Below, piece by piece: positions 15,290 to 23,924 of a DNA stretch of 64,000 nucleotides. The notes beneath the pieces were generated by a model. That model saw only the letters and a program-made list of their open reading frames with translations. It was not told where the DNA came from and ran no database searches. The stretch spans positions 1,054,001 to 1,118,000 of the forward strand of contig CP099514.1 of assembly GCA_025809375.1 (NCBI GenBank), in the 5' to 3' direction. Source of the stretch: Bacillus zhangzhouensis. Its GTDB lineage: Bacteria > Bacillota > Bacilli > Bacillales > Bacillaceae. The translations under genes and the position numbers were made by a program. Numbering within the stretch: position 1 is the stretch's first letter; the number at the start of each line of letters is the position of its first letter.

Positions 15290-16759
15290 TCAATTTGAAT
15301 TTAGCAATTGATGTAATTGAAAGTCAGGAACTGCTTCATGGAAGAAAGCTCGATTTAATTCCTCATTCTCGTGAGCCCATCGATGCCACCAGCGGCAGAC
15401 ATCACCAGTGAAGTCAGCTTGAATCATGTTTTGCAGCTGCTCAAGGTTGATAATGTTTCTCGGTTCTATTAAGAATGAATGCATACTATGATACGCCTCA
15501 AGACATTGAGGCTGTTTTGTTTGAACGGCATATTGTACATAATGATTTAAAAATTCTTGTACAAATGTCAAATGGGGAATGGGGGTTCCTTTTAACTTGA
15601 CGCCTTCCCATGCCATATCCGCAATTGCACAAAGCCACCATCCAAGCTCATTAGCGTGCTGCATTTGTTGCAAGGTATTTCGTTCAAAAGACATAAGCTC
15701 ATTTTCTTGTGCTTGTTTGAGCATACGCTCAAGTGTCTGTGCCTCAAGAGCTGCCTTTGTCATTCCCTGACCATGTATTGGATCTAATGTGCACAAGGCA
15801 TCACCCATTACCAATAAACCGCTTGGCCAATCTTCCATTTGTTCATAGTGGTTTCTGACACAAGCCGGAACTCTAAATCCTTTTGGTTCCGTACAGGGAA
15901 TTAAATGAGTGATGGCTTCTGCTATAGAGGGATGGGTAAGTGCTGAGGTCTCTAAATCAAACTGATCAGCGTCCGTTGTTGGATAATAAGAGCCGCCAGC
16001 TGCAGAGAGAAGAACCGCTGCTAAATTATGATCTACTCGTTCAAACAGTCCTGTTGGAATTTGCTTATTTGGCTGTCCAACTATGACCATTGGTTCCAGA
16101 TTCGGTGCCTCAGGTGGTATTCGGTAGTATCTTGTGCTATAGCCAAGAGATACGATCAATTCATCTGTCCTCGGCAAGGTTCGTCCTGCACTTTTCAGCC
16201 ATTTTGGCAATTTAGACATTCTTCCAGACGTATCGATAACTAAGTCTGCTTCCATTTGGTGAATGATTCCTGGCTTTATTCTCCGATCTTTGACCTGTAA
16301 TCCACTCACTTGATTTGTTTCTTCCTTAAATTGAAGAGAGATCGCTTCATGTTTTTCTAAAAATTGAACACGTTCTTCACCTAACATTCTTTGCATCAGC
16401 ACCCACTCTAGCAAGGCACGTCGTGTGACAGCTGTTTCTTCAGTATCGGTGAGTGCTAATTCGCCGTCTTTTGTTATAAACCGAGAGGTCTGAAGCCATG
16501 TGTTGTACCCGCCCAATTCCAGTAATTCTTTTGTATAACCAGGAAATAGACGTTCAAATATTTGTTTGCCTAGTGGCAGCATTCTATGTGGATGAAAGGC
16601 TTGAGGTGTGCCAAGACGATTCTCAGGAGAGTCTGGCAGTTCGTCCTTTTCAATAATCAATACGTCAATATAGAACCTTGATAAAACCTTTGCAGCGAGC
16701 ATTCCCGTTATTCCGCCTCCGATGACGATCGCCCGTTCATACTTCGTGGGTTGTGTCAC
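15290..16759 (-). CDS. FAD-dependent monooxygenase / oxidoreductase
   Basis: A flavoprotein of about 489 residues in the p-hydroxybenzoate-hydroxylase-like group. The dinucleotide-binding motif GGGITGMLAAKVL is at the N-terminus and the second FAD motif GDALCTLDPIHGQGMTKA is near residue 335. It resembles hydroxylases that modify aromatic or polyketide-type substrates; the substrate is unknown. GGAGG lies 8 bases before GTG 16759, so I choose that start over the long open frame to 16870. It stands alone, convergent with the second flagellin gene, with no biosynthetic partners beside it. Confidence 0.75.
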   Translation of the reverse strand: MTQPTKYERAIVIGGGITGMLAAKVLSRFYIDVLIIEKDELPDSPENRLGTPQAFHPHRMLPLGKQIFERLFPGYTKELLELGGYNTWLQTSRFITKDGELALTDTEETAVTRRALLEWVLMQRMLGEERVQFLEKHEAISLQFKEETNQVSGLQVKDRRIKPGIIHQMEADLVIDTSGRMSKLPKWLKSAGRTLPRTDELIVSLGYSTRYYRIPPEAPNLEPMVIVGQPNKQIPTGLFERVDHNLAAVLLSAAGGSYYPTTDADQFDLETSALTHPSIAEAITHLIPCTEPKGFRVPACVRNHYEQMEDWPSGLLVMGDALCTLDPIHGQGMTKAALEAQTLERMLKQAQENELMSFERNTLQQMQHANELGWWLCAIADMAWEGVKLKGTPIPHLTFVQEFLNHYVQYAVQTKQPQCLEAYHSMHSFLIEPRNIINLEQLQNMIQADFTGDVCRWWHRWAHENEELNRAFFHEAVPDFQLHQLLNSN

Positions 16760-16972
16760 AACATGCGCCTCCAGTGAATATATAAAATGGTTACATGACC
16801 ATTTCATCATATGTTGATTTTCTAAGTATAGCAAAATTTCGTTTTGTTGAATATAGAAAGGAAATGGCATACTTTTTACTCGTACATATTAAAAATAATA
16901 ATCAAATTTAAAAGGTATCTCTAAACAAACATTACTTGTTAGTATGGATCATATGAAAGGAATGTCTTTTAG

Positions 16973-17070
16973 AACTAGCTACTTGTGACGGAGTTTAGTG
17001 ATATTGTAGAGCGGCTGACGATGGTTAGCAATGAAATGAAAGAATTTATGCAAAAGGTGATGTCAACGTA
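16973..17070 (+). other. Possible remnant of a small gene
   Basis: A short open frame reads TSYL then VTEFSDIVERLTMVSNEMKEFMQKVMST and stops right before a good terminator. It looks like the last helix of a longer protein whose body is gone. No start or ribosome site is convincing. Confidence 0.25.
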
Positions 17071-17100
17071 AAAAACGAATCCGTAAAGGGTTCGTTTTTT
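17071..17100 (+). terminator. Terminator hairpin
   Basis: AAAAACGAATCC pairs with GGGTTCGTTTTTT. It may act for both directions, since the minus-strand gene ends just after. Confidence 0.75.
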
Positions 17101-17110
17101 TGCCAGCTCG

Positions 17111-17482
17111 TTATTTTCTGTTTTTTTTATCAAAGCGATAATCGTATGTTTCACCTTTGACCACATTTAAAAACTCATGTCCAATTTGAACGAGCTGTGC
17201 ATTTTTCCATTTGATCAGAGGATCTTTATCAGGGTACTTCCAGTAGATTGTTTTCTTGTGATGGGTCATTTTGTTTTCAATTTCTGCTCTGACTGCATTT
17301 TCCTTTAGCTTTCCTCCGCTATGTCGATAAGTGTTAATGGTATAGGTTCCATCAGGTGATGACATAGAGCGAATGAATGTTCCGTGAGATACGCCTTGAA
17401 GAGAGAAGCATTTCCAGTAAATAATTCCGGTGAAGCTAAGACATAAGATGGCAAAGATGATGGTGGTTTTCTTTTTAAACAT
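17111..17482 (-). CDS. DUF5412-like membrane-anchored protein
   Basis: A 123-residue protein with one hydrophobic N-terminal segment (residues about 7-25), then a short extracytoplasmic domain. Motifs SPDGTYTINTYRHSGG, then AVRAEI, KTIYWKY and a final YDYRFDKK fit the DUF5412 family as I remember it. ATG 17482 has GGAGG five bases upstream; an in-frame ATG twelve bases earlier lacks one. Function unknown. Confidence 0.65.
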   Translation of the reverse strand: MFKKKTTIIFAILCLSFTGIIYWKCFSLQGVSHGTFIRSMSSPDGTYTINTYRHSGGKLKENAVRAEIENKMTHHKKTIYWKYPDKDPLIKWKNAQLVQIGHEFLNVVKGETYDYRFDKKNRK

Positions 17483-17723
17483 GAATTCCTCCAAGTGTAG
17501 ATCACAATATTCTAATATATGAAAGAGAATACAAAAAGATTCATATAGTCCAAAGGTTCTATTCGTTTCAATTATCGGTTATTTTTTCTCAAAATTCAAC
17601 AGTTAGCCCGTAAAGATAAGCAAAATTTAAGGATACCTTCAGAAAAACAAGTGATTCAAAAACACTTTACAAAAGAATTTGGGATCAGTAGACTTATGCT
17701 CATATAGAAATGGGGCAGATGGA

Positions 17724-18347
17724 ATGAATCAAAGCATAGATACGTATCAAAATTATGAAGAGCTATCCACTCATGAAAGAAAAGGGATCGACTATCAGAT
17801 TCTTCATCAGCGGAAAGGGGATCAGCTTCTCGTCCTATCACCTCATGCGGGAGGAATTGAATCTGGCGTGAGCGAGCTGATCCATGAATTAGCAAGCGAT
17901 TATTCTATGTATTTATTCGAGGGTCTTAAAGTGAAAGGCAATCATGTCCTTCATATTACGAGCACACGTTTTGATGAGCCGATTTGTCTTTCGCAAGTGC
18001 ATACACATGATTATACATTTGCAGTCCACGGCTATGGAGAAACAGACATCCTTCAAACTTTAGTTGGCGGCACCGACAGAGAAAAAGCTGCTGAAACAGT
18101 GAAGCGTCTCACACAAAATGGCTTTCACGCCTTACTTTTATCTGAATCCGATCAGTTTGCTGGAACACATCCTCAAAATATTAATAATCAATGCCTCACA
18201 GGGAAAAGCGTTCAAATTGAAATCAGTCAAGCTCAGAGAAGAGCATTCTTTCAAGACTTTAGACGGAGCCGTAGGCGTGAGACACAAAACGAACAATTTT
18301 ATCAATACACAAATGTACTCAAACAAGTGTTAAGACTTTATGAATAA
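17724..18347 (+). CDS. yjqB: PBSX-associated gamma-polyglutamate hydrolase family protein
   Basis: A 207-residue protein of the YjqB/PghP family (zinc-dependent gamma-PGA hydrolases found near phages). Visible motifs are LSPHAGGIESGVSEL (metal-binding His and Glu), VHTHDYTFAVHGYGE, and a C-terminal region that includes NINNQC. It probably cuts capsular gamma-polyglutamate. In B. subtilis, yjqB lies at the left edge of the PBSX prophage, next to xkdA, as here. The chosen ATG 17724 follows GGGGCAG; an upstream in-frame ATG at 17679 has no site. It overlaps the xkdA end by 10 bases, convergently. Confidence 0.75.
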   Translation: MNQSIDTYQNYEELSTHERKGIDYQILHQRKGDQLLVLSPHAGGIESGVSELIHELASDYSMYLFEGLKVKGNHVLHITSTRFDEPICLSQVHTHDYTFAVHGYGETDILQTLVGGTDREKAAETVKRLTQNGFHALLLSESDQFAGTHPQNINNQCLTGKSVQIEISQAQRRAFFQDFRRSRRRETQNEQFYQYTNVLKQVLRLYE

Positions 18348-18922
18348 ACTTCTGACGTCACGTGTGCTGACGCTTTTGTTTGATACACAGCTTCATTTTC
18401 TGCGACCTTGCCGGCTCTCGTTAAATAAGAAGTAAATTCTTTTTGAAATCGAATCCCGGCTCTTCGCTGTTCAAATAGGGAAAGCCGTTTTTCAGCAAAA
18501 GCCTGAGTGACATGAAATGTTTGAGCAATATGCAAAATGGCTTGCTGCCTAAGGTTTGGAAGTGTCATTTGTAGCAGCATAAAAGTCGGAACACAAAAGT
18601 GATACATGAATTGTTTTGCTTGAAACTCTTGCAGCTCTCGAAAGAGCTTGTGCATGTGAAAGTGGTTGCCTGTGTGCTTCAGCACATGACAAAGCTCGTG
18701 GGCAAAATCCTGCCATTGTTCCTCTGATGATAGAGATCTATTTAATATAATACTGTAAAGACCTTGATGTTTGATCATCATGCTGCCAGTATCCTCGTAG
18801 TGTACCCATATATGAAATTCAGAAGCGATCTTTTGCATGTCTCTATAAGCAGGACCGTTTATTTGTAATTTGGCATATAACCGCTTAATCTCTTCTTCTA
18901 AATGGGTTAAAAAACCAGTCAT
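18338..18922 (-). CDS. xkdA: ImmA/IrrE-family metallopeptidase, PBSX XkdA
   Basis: A 194-residue protein with the zinc-protease motif HELCHVLKH near residue 80 (ImmA/IrrE type). Relatives cleave phage repressors or stress regulators. I identify it as XkdA, the leftmost PBSX gene, from its position beside yjqB and before xlyA. GGAGG is 7 bases before ATG 18922. In PBSX it is divergent from the xre repressor, but no xre follows here. Whether it has any substrate left is unclear. Confidence 0.75.
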   Translation of the reverse strand: MTGFLTHLEEEIKRLYAKLQINGPAYRDMQKIASEFHIWVHYEDTGSMMIKHQGLYSIILNRSLSSEEQWQDFAHELCHVLKHTGNHFHMHKLFRELQEFQAKQFMYHFCVPTFMLLQMTLPNLRQQAILHIAQTFHVTQAFAEKRLSLFEQRRAGIRFQKEFTSYLTRAGKVAENEAVYQTKASAHVTSEVYS

Positions 18923-18970
18923 TTCAAAACCTCCAAGCAAACGTATGTTCTGTTTTTGACGTAAAAGAAA

Positions 18971-18985
18971 AGTCCATATAGGACT
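18971..18985. promoter_or_regulatory. Perfect 15-base palindrome upstream of xkdA
   Basis: AGTCCATATAGGACT is an exact inverted repeat about 50 bases before the xkdA start, in the xkdA-xlyA divergent gap (18923-19224). It could be an operator; no regulator is identified. Confidence 0.4.
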
Positions 18986-19224
18986 AATATAGCTAATGAA
19001 GATATTACTTACTTTTAATATCGGCTTATTTTTAACAATTTTAACATAAAATCGAGGGAAAATGGAATTAATTCCTGTTTTTTTCTTCATTTTTGCATTT
19101 TCCACTAGTGGATTGAATTCAAATTTTACCAAAGTCTTATCACTAAAACAAACACATGATGTCTTACGAATGCCACCGATTGATGAGAAAGATCCATTCA
19201 ATTTAGCAAAAGGGAGTGCAGAAC

Positions 19225-20124
19225 ATGGTAGACATTTATCAAGATTTTATTCCAGTTGGAAACGGAAACCGTCCAGGATACGCCATGACACCGATGTATG
19301 TGACGGTGCATAACACAGCAAACACGTCAAAGGGAGCGGATGCGAAAAGTCATGCGGCATATGTGAAACGCTCAACGACATTGGAAAGCTGGCACTTTAC
19401 AGTGGATGATCATGAAATCTTTCAGCATCTGCCGTTAAATGAAAATGGCTGGCATGCAGGGGACGGACATGGAGATGGCAACCGAAAATCGATTGGAATT
19501 GAAATTTGTGAAAACGAAGATGGCAACTTTCAACAAGCTGTCAAACATGCGCAATGGCTTATTCAAAAGCTTTTAAAAGAACATCACATTCCACTAGCCA
19601 ATGTGGTTACGCATCAGCATTGGTCAGGCAAAACGTGTCCACGTCTGCTGCTAGGTACATGGGATGAATTTAAAAGAGGAATTGCAACTGCAGGTGATGC
19701 GGAGACGGTCAGCACGTATGTCGTCAAAAGCGGGGATACGTTAACGAGTATTTCCAAAGCACATGGTGTCACGGTGAGTGATTTACAGACTTGGAATCAC
19801 ATTAGTGATCCGAACATGATTCGGGTTGGACAAGTTCTCAAAATTTACCATACAGAAGGAAAGCTCAGTTATGAACTACCGGATGGGGTGTTAAAGGTGA
19901 CTTCCCCTCTAACGAAGGGAGAGCATGTACGTCTCGTCCAAAAAGCGCTTGCTGCTGTTTATTTTTATCCTGATAAAACGGCTGCAGATAAAGGCATCGA
20001 TGGTGTTTACGGAGAAAAAACGGCGAATGCCGTAGCGCGTTTTCAGCTGGTAAACGGGCTGAAAAGTGATGGGATATACGGTCCTAAAACGAAGGAGAAG
20101 CTGCTTAAACGGTTAAATCAGTGA
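19225..20124 (+). CDS. xlyA: N-acetylmuramoyl-L-alanine amidase, PBSX endolysin
   Basis: A 299-residue cell wall amidase. Residues about 10-150 form an Amidase_2 domain with zinc ligands in VTVHNTANTS and VTHQHWSGKTCPR, plus SWHFTVDD. A LysM domain follows (TYVVKSGDTLTSISKAHGVTVSDLQTWN), and a peptidoglycan-binding repeat (GIDGVYGEKTANAVARFQ) ends the protein. Domain order and adjacency to spoIISCBA identify it with XlyA, at the right end of PBSX in B. subtilis. No holin gene is beside it. ATG 19225 has GGGAG eight bases upstream. It overlaps convergently with the small spoIISC-like gene. Confidence 0.85.
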   Translation: MVDIYQDFIPVGNGNRPGYAMTPMYVTVHNTANTSKGADAKSHAAYVKRSTTLESWHFTVDDHEIFQHLPLNENGWHAGDGHGDGNRKSIGIEICENEDGNFQQAVKHAQWLIQKLLKEHHIPLANVVTHQHWSGKTCPRLLLGTWDEFKRGIATAGDAETVSTYVVKSGDTLTSISKAHGVTVSDLQTWNHISDPNMIRVGQVLKIYHTEGKLSYELPDGVLKVTSPLTKGEHVRLVQKALAAVYFYPDKTAADKGIDGVYGEKTANAVARFQLVNGLKSDGIYGPKTKEKLLKRLNQ

Positions 20125-20244
20125 GTGTTTCTGTTTGTATGATTGGATGGCTGTTTCACTTTTTTCAATTAATCGCCTAGTATATGGGGATGGCTGGTAT
20201 TCGGCAAACTGAACATATCTCAGTTGTTTGATTTTCTTTTTCAT
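20113..20244 (-). CDS. spoIISC: SpoIISC-like antitoxin, small
   Basis: A 43-residue basic protein starting MKKKIKQLRYVQFAEYQ, with a GAGGTG ribosome site. Its core (PSPYTRRLIEKSETAIQSYK) aligns with the end of the SpoIISB protein encoded just upstream (VSPHTERIFKKNEQLLDEYK), so the two are paralogues. B. subtilis has a second small antitoxin, SpoIISC, in this place that helps neutralise SpoIISA. Its last 12 bases overlap the xlyA end on the other strand. It is easy to miss because of its length. Confidence 0.75.
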   Translation of the reverse strand: MKKKIKQLRYVQFAEYQPSPYTRRLIEKSETAIQSYKQKHSLI

Positions 20245-20307
20245 GTTGGCACCTCAATCGTTGCAGCGTATAGTGTATTGTATGCAAGTCTATGTAAAAA
20301 TGGAATC

Positions 20308-20333
20308 AGGACGCGGATTTCGTTCCGCGTCCT
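20308..20333. other. Hairpin between spoIISB and spoIISC
   Basis: AGGACGCGGA pairs perfectly with TCCGCGTCCT. On the minus strand no T-run follows, so it may attenuate or protect the transcript rather than end it fully. Confidence 0.5.
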
Positions 20334-20342
20334 TTAGTGTAA

Positions 20343-20513
20343 TCAAGCCTTTTTATTTTTATACTCATCCAGAAGCTGTTCATTCTTTTTAAAAATTCGC
20401 TCAGTATGGGGGCTTACCTTATAACCGGCCATACTGATATGGCGTTTTTTCTTTAAGATTTTAAAAGGGTTTTTCTTAGGATTGTTGTTGTCCCCTTGAA
20501 GTGCGTGGTCCAT
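20343..20513 (-). CDS. spoIISB: SpoIISB antitoxin
   Basis: A 56-residue basic, probably disordered protein with the SpoIISB core PFKILKKK, then YKVSPHTERIFKKNEQLLDEYKNKKA. It has the same length as in B. subtilis. It binds the cytosolic domain of SpoIISA and blocks its killing activity. ATG 20513 lies inside the end of spoIISA (38-base overlap), with AGGAAGGTGATG upstream. Toxin and antitoxin are therefore translated in a coupled way. Confidence 0.88.
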   Translation of the reverse strand: MDHALQGDNNNPKKNPFKILKKKRHISMAGYKVSPHTERIFKKNEQLLDEYKNKKA

Positions 20514-21258
20514 CTTCATCACCTTCCTCTTCGTCAGGCAAGATTAGGTCATAAATTGTTGTAAGTGATGTCATTAATAAATAGTCGAACTCCGTGACAA
20601 TCTCATCGGAGGTGAGCTTAATGACAAAATGAGCATCTGCTACAGAAAATGGAATGAGTACCAATTTGCCGAAATCATCGTAATATACTTCCTGCCTGTC
20701 AAGCTTCGCCTGAATGAGAGCCCGCTGGTCAAGTGCCCGAAGCAGGTCATCTTTTTGTTCCTGCGTATCGTATGGACAAAGCACCGCTTGAATATTCATC
20801 TTGTCGGCAAAAGAATAAATCAGCCGCTCAATTCCCTCTATATAAGCCTCTACACTTCCATAATATACATGGATCGGTTCATTTTTCAATAGGTATTGGT
20901 ACGTTTTTAGTTTATTGAGGTAAGAATGAAGCAGATCGTTATTTTGTTCAAGGAGTTGATGGGTGTCGGTTTCCAGTTCATGATTTCCGAGTTTCTTAAT
21001 ATAGGAGCTAAGAAAGATGAAAGCATCGGTTAGTGCGAAAAAAACGGCAATGATCAAGTAGTGCATCCAATCGGTGAAGATAGAAGAAGGGTCATTTGTC
21101 CAGTACACAACAGCACCTGCTACATAAATCCAATACCACGTTTTACGAATGGCAAGCATCTTTTCTTTTACTTTTTGTTCAAAGCGCCATACCGCAAATA
21201 CATACACAGCAAGAGCACCTAGCAATAACCATACAGTCAATTGAAAAAATAATAGCAT
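20476..21258 (-). CDS. spoIISA: SpoIISA membrane toxin
   Basis: A 260-residue membrane toxin. Three hydrophobic segments (about residues 3-22, 43-57 and 66-86) are followed by a cytosolic GAF-like domain containing LKTYQYLLKNEPIHVYYGSVEAYIEGIE and IKLTSDEIVTEFDYLL. Free SpoIISA damages the membrane and kills cells, acting in sporulation and stress. GGGAG is eight bases before ATG 21258; an in-frame ATG at 21273 has no site. Compared with B. subtilis it has an extra tail (GPRTSRGQQQS) created by the overlap with spoIISB. Confidence 0.9.
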   Translation of the reverse strand: MLLFFQLTVWLLLGALAVYVFAVWRFEQKVKEKMLAIRKTWYWIYVAGAVVYWTNDPSSIFTDWMHYLIIAVFFALTDAFIFLSSYIKKLGNHELETDTHQLLEQNNDLLHSYLNKLKTYQYLLKNEPIHVYYGSVEAYIEGIERLIYSFADKMNIQAVLCPYDTQEQKDDLLRALDQRALIQAKLDRQEVYYDDFGKLVLIPFSVADAHFVIKLTSDEIVTEFDYLLMTSLTTIYDLILPDEEEGDEDGPRTSRGQQQS

Positions 21259-21372
21259 GTTCTTCTCTCCCATAGACAGATGTACTTGTTTTATTTCTAT
21301 GGATATGATTGGAAACCCTGCTTCATGAAAAAATGGCTTGCAGGAAAAGGGTATTTAAGTGTGCAGATAAAT

Positions 21373-21402
21373 AAAAAAGACCTGTCAGAACAGGTCTTTT
21401 TT
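21373..21402 (-). terminator. Terminator of the ykaA-pit operon
   Basis: AAAAAAGACCTG pairs with CAGGTCTTTTTT. Confidence 0.85.
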
Positions 21403-21403
21403 A

Positions 21404-22402
21404 TTAGAGAATCGCATTTAACACAAAGTATATAAGAGCTCCTAGAGTTCCTGAAATCGGTAATGTAATCACCCAAGTGACAAGCATACGTTTTGCCGTA
21501 CCCCAGTTTACCCCTTTGACTCTGTGTGCAGAACCTACACCTAGAATAGAAGATGAGATAACGTGAGTGGTACTAACAGGTAAGTGAATAAACGTCGCAC
21601 CGAAGATAATAGCTGCACCCGTTAAGTCCGCAGATACTCCGTTTACTGGGCGAATTTTCATAATTTTACCGCCGACTGTTTTGATAATCTTCCAGCCGCC
21701 AATAGAAGTACCGAGTCCCATTGCAAGCGCACAAGAGAATTGTACCCAGAAAGGGATGTCGTCTGTTGTATGCAAATTACCTGCAATTAAAGCCATCGTA
21801 ATAATTCCCATCGCTTTTTGCGCATCGTTTGTTCCATGGGTATACGATTGCAGTGCAGCCGTTAAAATTTGAACGCGTCGGAATTGTTTATTTGTTTTTG
21901 CGAGATTGTTGTTTCTAAATATAAATTTAATAATGGTATACACGATATATCCTAATACGAAAGCTAGGATAGGTGAAAGCAAAAGTGCTTGAATGATTTT
22001 AATGAATCCCGAATAGTTTAAAGCGCCAAAACCGGCAGAGGCAATAACCGCTCCTGCAATCGATCCGATTAGTGCATGTGAAGAACTACTCGGAATCCCG
22101 TAATACCAAGTAAGCAAGTTCCATGTGATGGCGGCAATTAAAGCAGCCAAGATCACAACAGAACCGTTTTGAAGTGTAAATGGATCTGCGATGTCTTTTG
22201 TAATGGATTTTGCCACACCTGTAAATGTCATTGCTCCTAAGAAGTTCATGAACGCTGCCATGATAATCGCATGTCTAGGCTTTAATGCCTTCGTTGAAAC
22301 TGAAGTCGCAATGGCATTTGCTGTATCGTGGAACCCGTTAATGAAATCAAAAGCAAGTGCACAAATGACAATAAGTATGGTAAGGATGAGTAATGTGTCC
22401 AT
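21404..22402 (-). CDS. pit: Low-affinity inorganic phosphate transporter
   Basis: A 332-residue PiT-family phosphate/cation symporter in the membrane. The two duplicated signature segments are visible: FDFINGFHDTANAIAT near residue 20 and SYTHGTNDAQKAMGII near residue 190. Many hydrophobic segments surround them. It is the second gene of an operon with ykaA, 15 bases apart, as in B. subtilis. Confidence 0.92.
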   Translation of the reverse strand: MDTLLILTILIVICALAFDFINGFHDTANAIATSVSTKALKPRHAIIMAAFMNFLGAMTFTGVAKSITKDIADPFTLQNGSVVILAALIAAITWNLLTWYYGIPSSSSHALIGSIAGAVIASAGFGALNYSGFIKIIQALLLSPILAFVLGYIVYTIIKFIFRNNNLAKTNKQFRRVQILTAALQSYTHGTNDAQKAMGIITMALIAGNLHTTDDIPFWVQFSCALAMGLGTSIGGWKIIKTVGGKIMKIRPVNGVSADLTGAAIIFGATFIHLPVSTTHVISSSILGVGSAHRVKGVNWGTAKRMLVTWVITLPISGTLGALIYFVLNAIL

Positions 22403-22417
22403 GTTTAACTAACCCCG

Positions 22418-23035
22418 TTACGCATTCTTCATAATGATTGTTTCTAGATTGTTGGCAACACTTTGACAGGAATCAGCGATTTCTTCAAGTGTTTCGTAAA
22501 TTTCTTTGTATTGAATCACTTTAATTGGATCTGTTTCTTTTCCAAACAAGTTCTTTAATGATTTACGATGAAGATTGTCACAATTATGCTCAATCTCTTT
22601 AATCTTGATTGCGTGCGGATGAATATCTTTTAAGCGATTTTCAGCTAGTAAATCCATTGTGATTAAAATTTCTTTCGCACACTCTCTGATGTAGTGGCTG
22701 AATTTGTCGATATGTTCGTCAGAGCTTGTGATTGAGTAAATTTCTAATGTTGCTGAAAAATGCTCAATTCCATCTAAAACATCATCGAGGCTATTCGTCA
22801 ATTGAAGAATGTCTTCACGTTCAATCGGTGTAATAAAGGCTTTGTTCAGCTCTTTAATCATGGTATGAACATGATTATCACCTTTTGTCTCATATTCCTT
22901 CAATGTGTCAGAAAATTCTTTGAGAGTGGTTTGATTTGTGACTTTATAGCTAACAAAATACTCAGCAGTTTCATCTAAATTTTTAGCAATTTCCGTTAAT
23001 AAGACGGAAAACTTGTCTTTTTTCCTTTTTAACAT
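22418..23035 (-). CDS. ykaA: DUF47 / PhoU-like protein, partner of Pit
   Basis: A 205-residue all-helical protein of the DUF47 (PhoU-related) family. Acidic metal-binding motifs of the E-x3-D type occur in ETKGDNHVHTMIKELNKAF and EHNCDNLHRKSL. Members sit upstream of PiT transporters and probably modulate them. GGAGGG is eight bases before ATG 23035; the longer open frame to 23071 has no ribosome site. Confidence 0.88.
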   Translation of the reverse strand: MLKRKKDKFSVLLTEIAKNLDETAEYFVSYKVTNQTTLKEFSDTLKEYETKGDNHVHTMIKELNKAFITPIEREDILQLTNSLDDVLDGIEHFSATLEIYSITSSDEHIDKFSHYIRECAKEILITMDLLAENRLKDIHPHAIKIKEIEHNCDNLHRKSLKNLFGKETDPIKVIQYKEIYETLEEIADSCQSVANNLETIIMKNA

Positions 23036-23241
23036 GTAAAAACCCTCCATTGTATAAATGAGACAATGCACACATCAAATAATTATATATTCTTTTGTCG
23101 AAAAAAAACAGGTGTAGTCGAAAATTTCTTCACTTTTTCTATTTCATCTTATTCTGACCTAAAGATATGATCTCAACACACCTTTTTCTAAAAGGGGAAA
23201 AGCAACGAAAAAAGCGGGCCATATTTGGCGCCGCTTAAAGG

Positions 23242-23699
23242 CTAAGAAGCTGAATGAATCAGCTTAAACCGTTCACAAACAAGAAGCATATCCTCTTTGA
23301 AATCTAATCCGTATGATTGGAGTGCTTCTGTGAAAAAATCTTTATGTTCTCTGTACCAATAGTCATAAGATAGATCGCCTTCTCCTTCTGCGTGTGCAAA
23401 TGATTCGGGGACTTCATCCATTAGCATGACATTTACATGGGTAATTTCAATGATGGCTTTTGGTTCTTCCTGGCTGTCTAAAATGACTGCATATTGTCCG
23501 GCTTTTGGAAGCGGCTCCTGTTCCTTTTCATAAAACAGTTGTCCAGAACAAGTGGCTGTTTTTTCCCTTGCTTGACAAGATCAAATAAATGATCTGGATC
23601 TGATCCAAATGCCCACGCCGAAACAAACGCGTCAGCAGGTGTTTTTTCTGATTTCTCTTTCCAATAGTCTTCCCAAAATAATCTGCTTTTGTTGTTCAT
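23242..23699 (-). pseudogene. ASCH-domain protein with a single-base frameshift
   Basis: Two minus-strand frames form one protein: MNNKSRLFWEDYWKEKSE to VKQGKK, then ATCSGQLFYEKEQEPLPKAGQ through ITHVNVMLMDEVPESFAHAEGEGD to the end. They join if one A is restored to an A6 run (T6 on the + strand at 23559-23564). The product would be about 150 residues with ASCH features (EGEGDLSYDYWYREH, MLLVCERFKL), a fold thought to bind RNA or nucleotides. Loss of one base in a homopolymer could be a real mutation, phase variation or a sequencing error. Confidence 0.8.
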
Positions 23700-23924
23700 C
23701 GTTTTCCCCCTCTTTGTTGTTTTTATTATACCTTGAAATCGAATCGTTGGATTAATGTGTCTTTATACCTAATCATTGAGCATGCCATATGTTTTGAAAA
23801 ATAATATTCAATTTGGATAATATAGGAATATAGGATGAAAATTTTTGAAATTTAAGAATAATCTATTGTATTCTGGTTAAGAAGTCGGTAAGGTCGAAGT
23901 AAGAATATGGAAGGGGTGTTGTTC

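Noticed and set aside
17724-20124. Calling this stretch a prophage
   Set aside because: Only edge genes of PBSX are present; no repressor, terminase, capsid, tail or holin gene is seen, and no att repeats were found.
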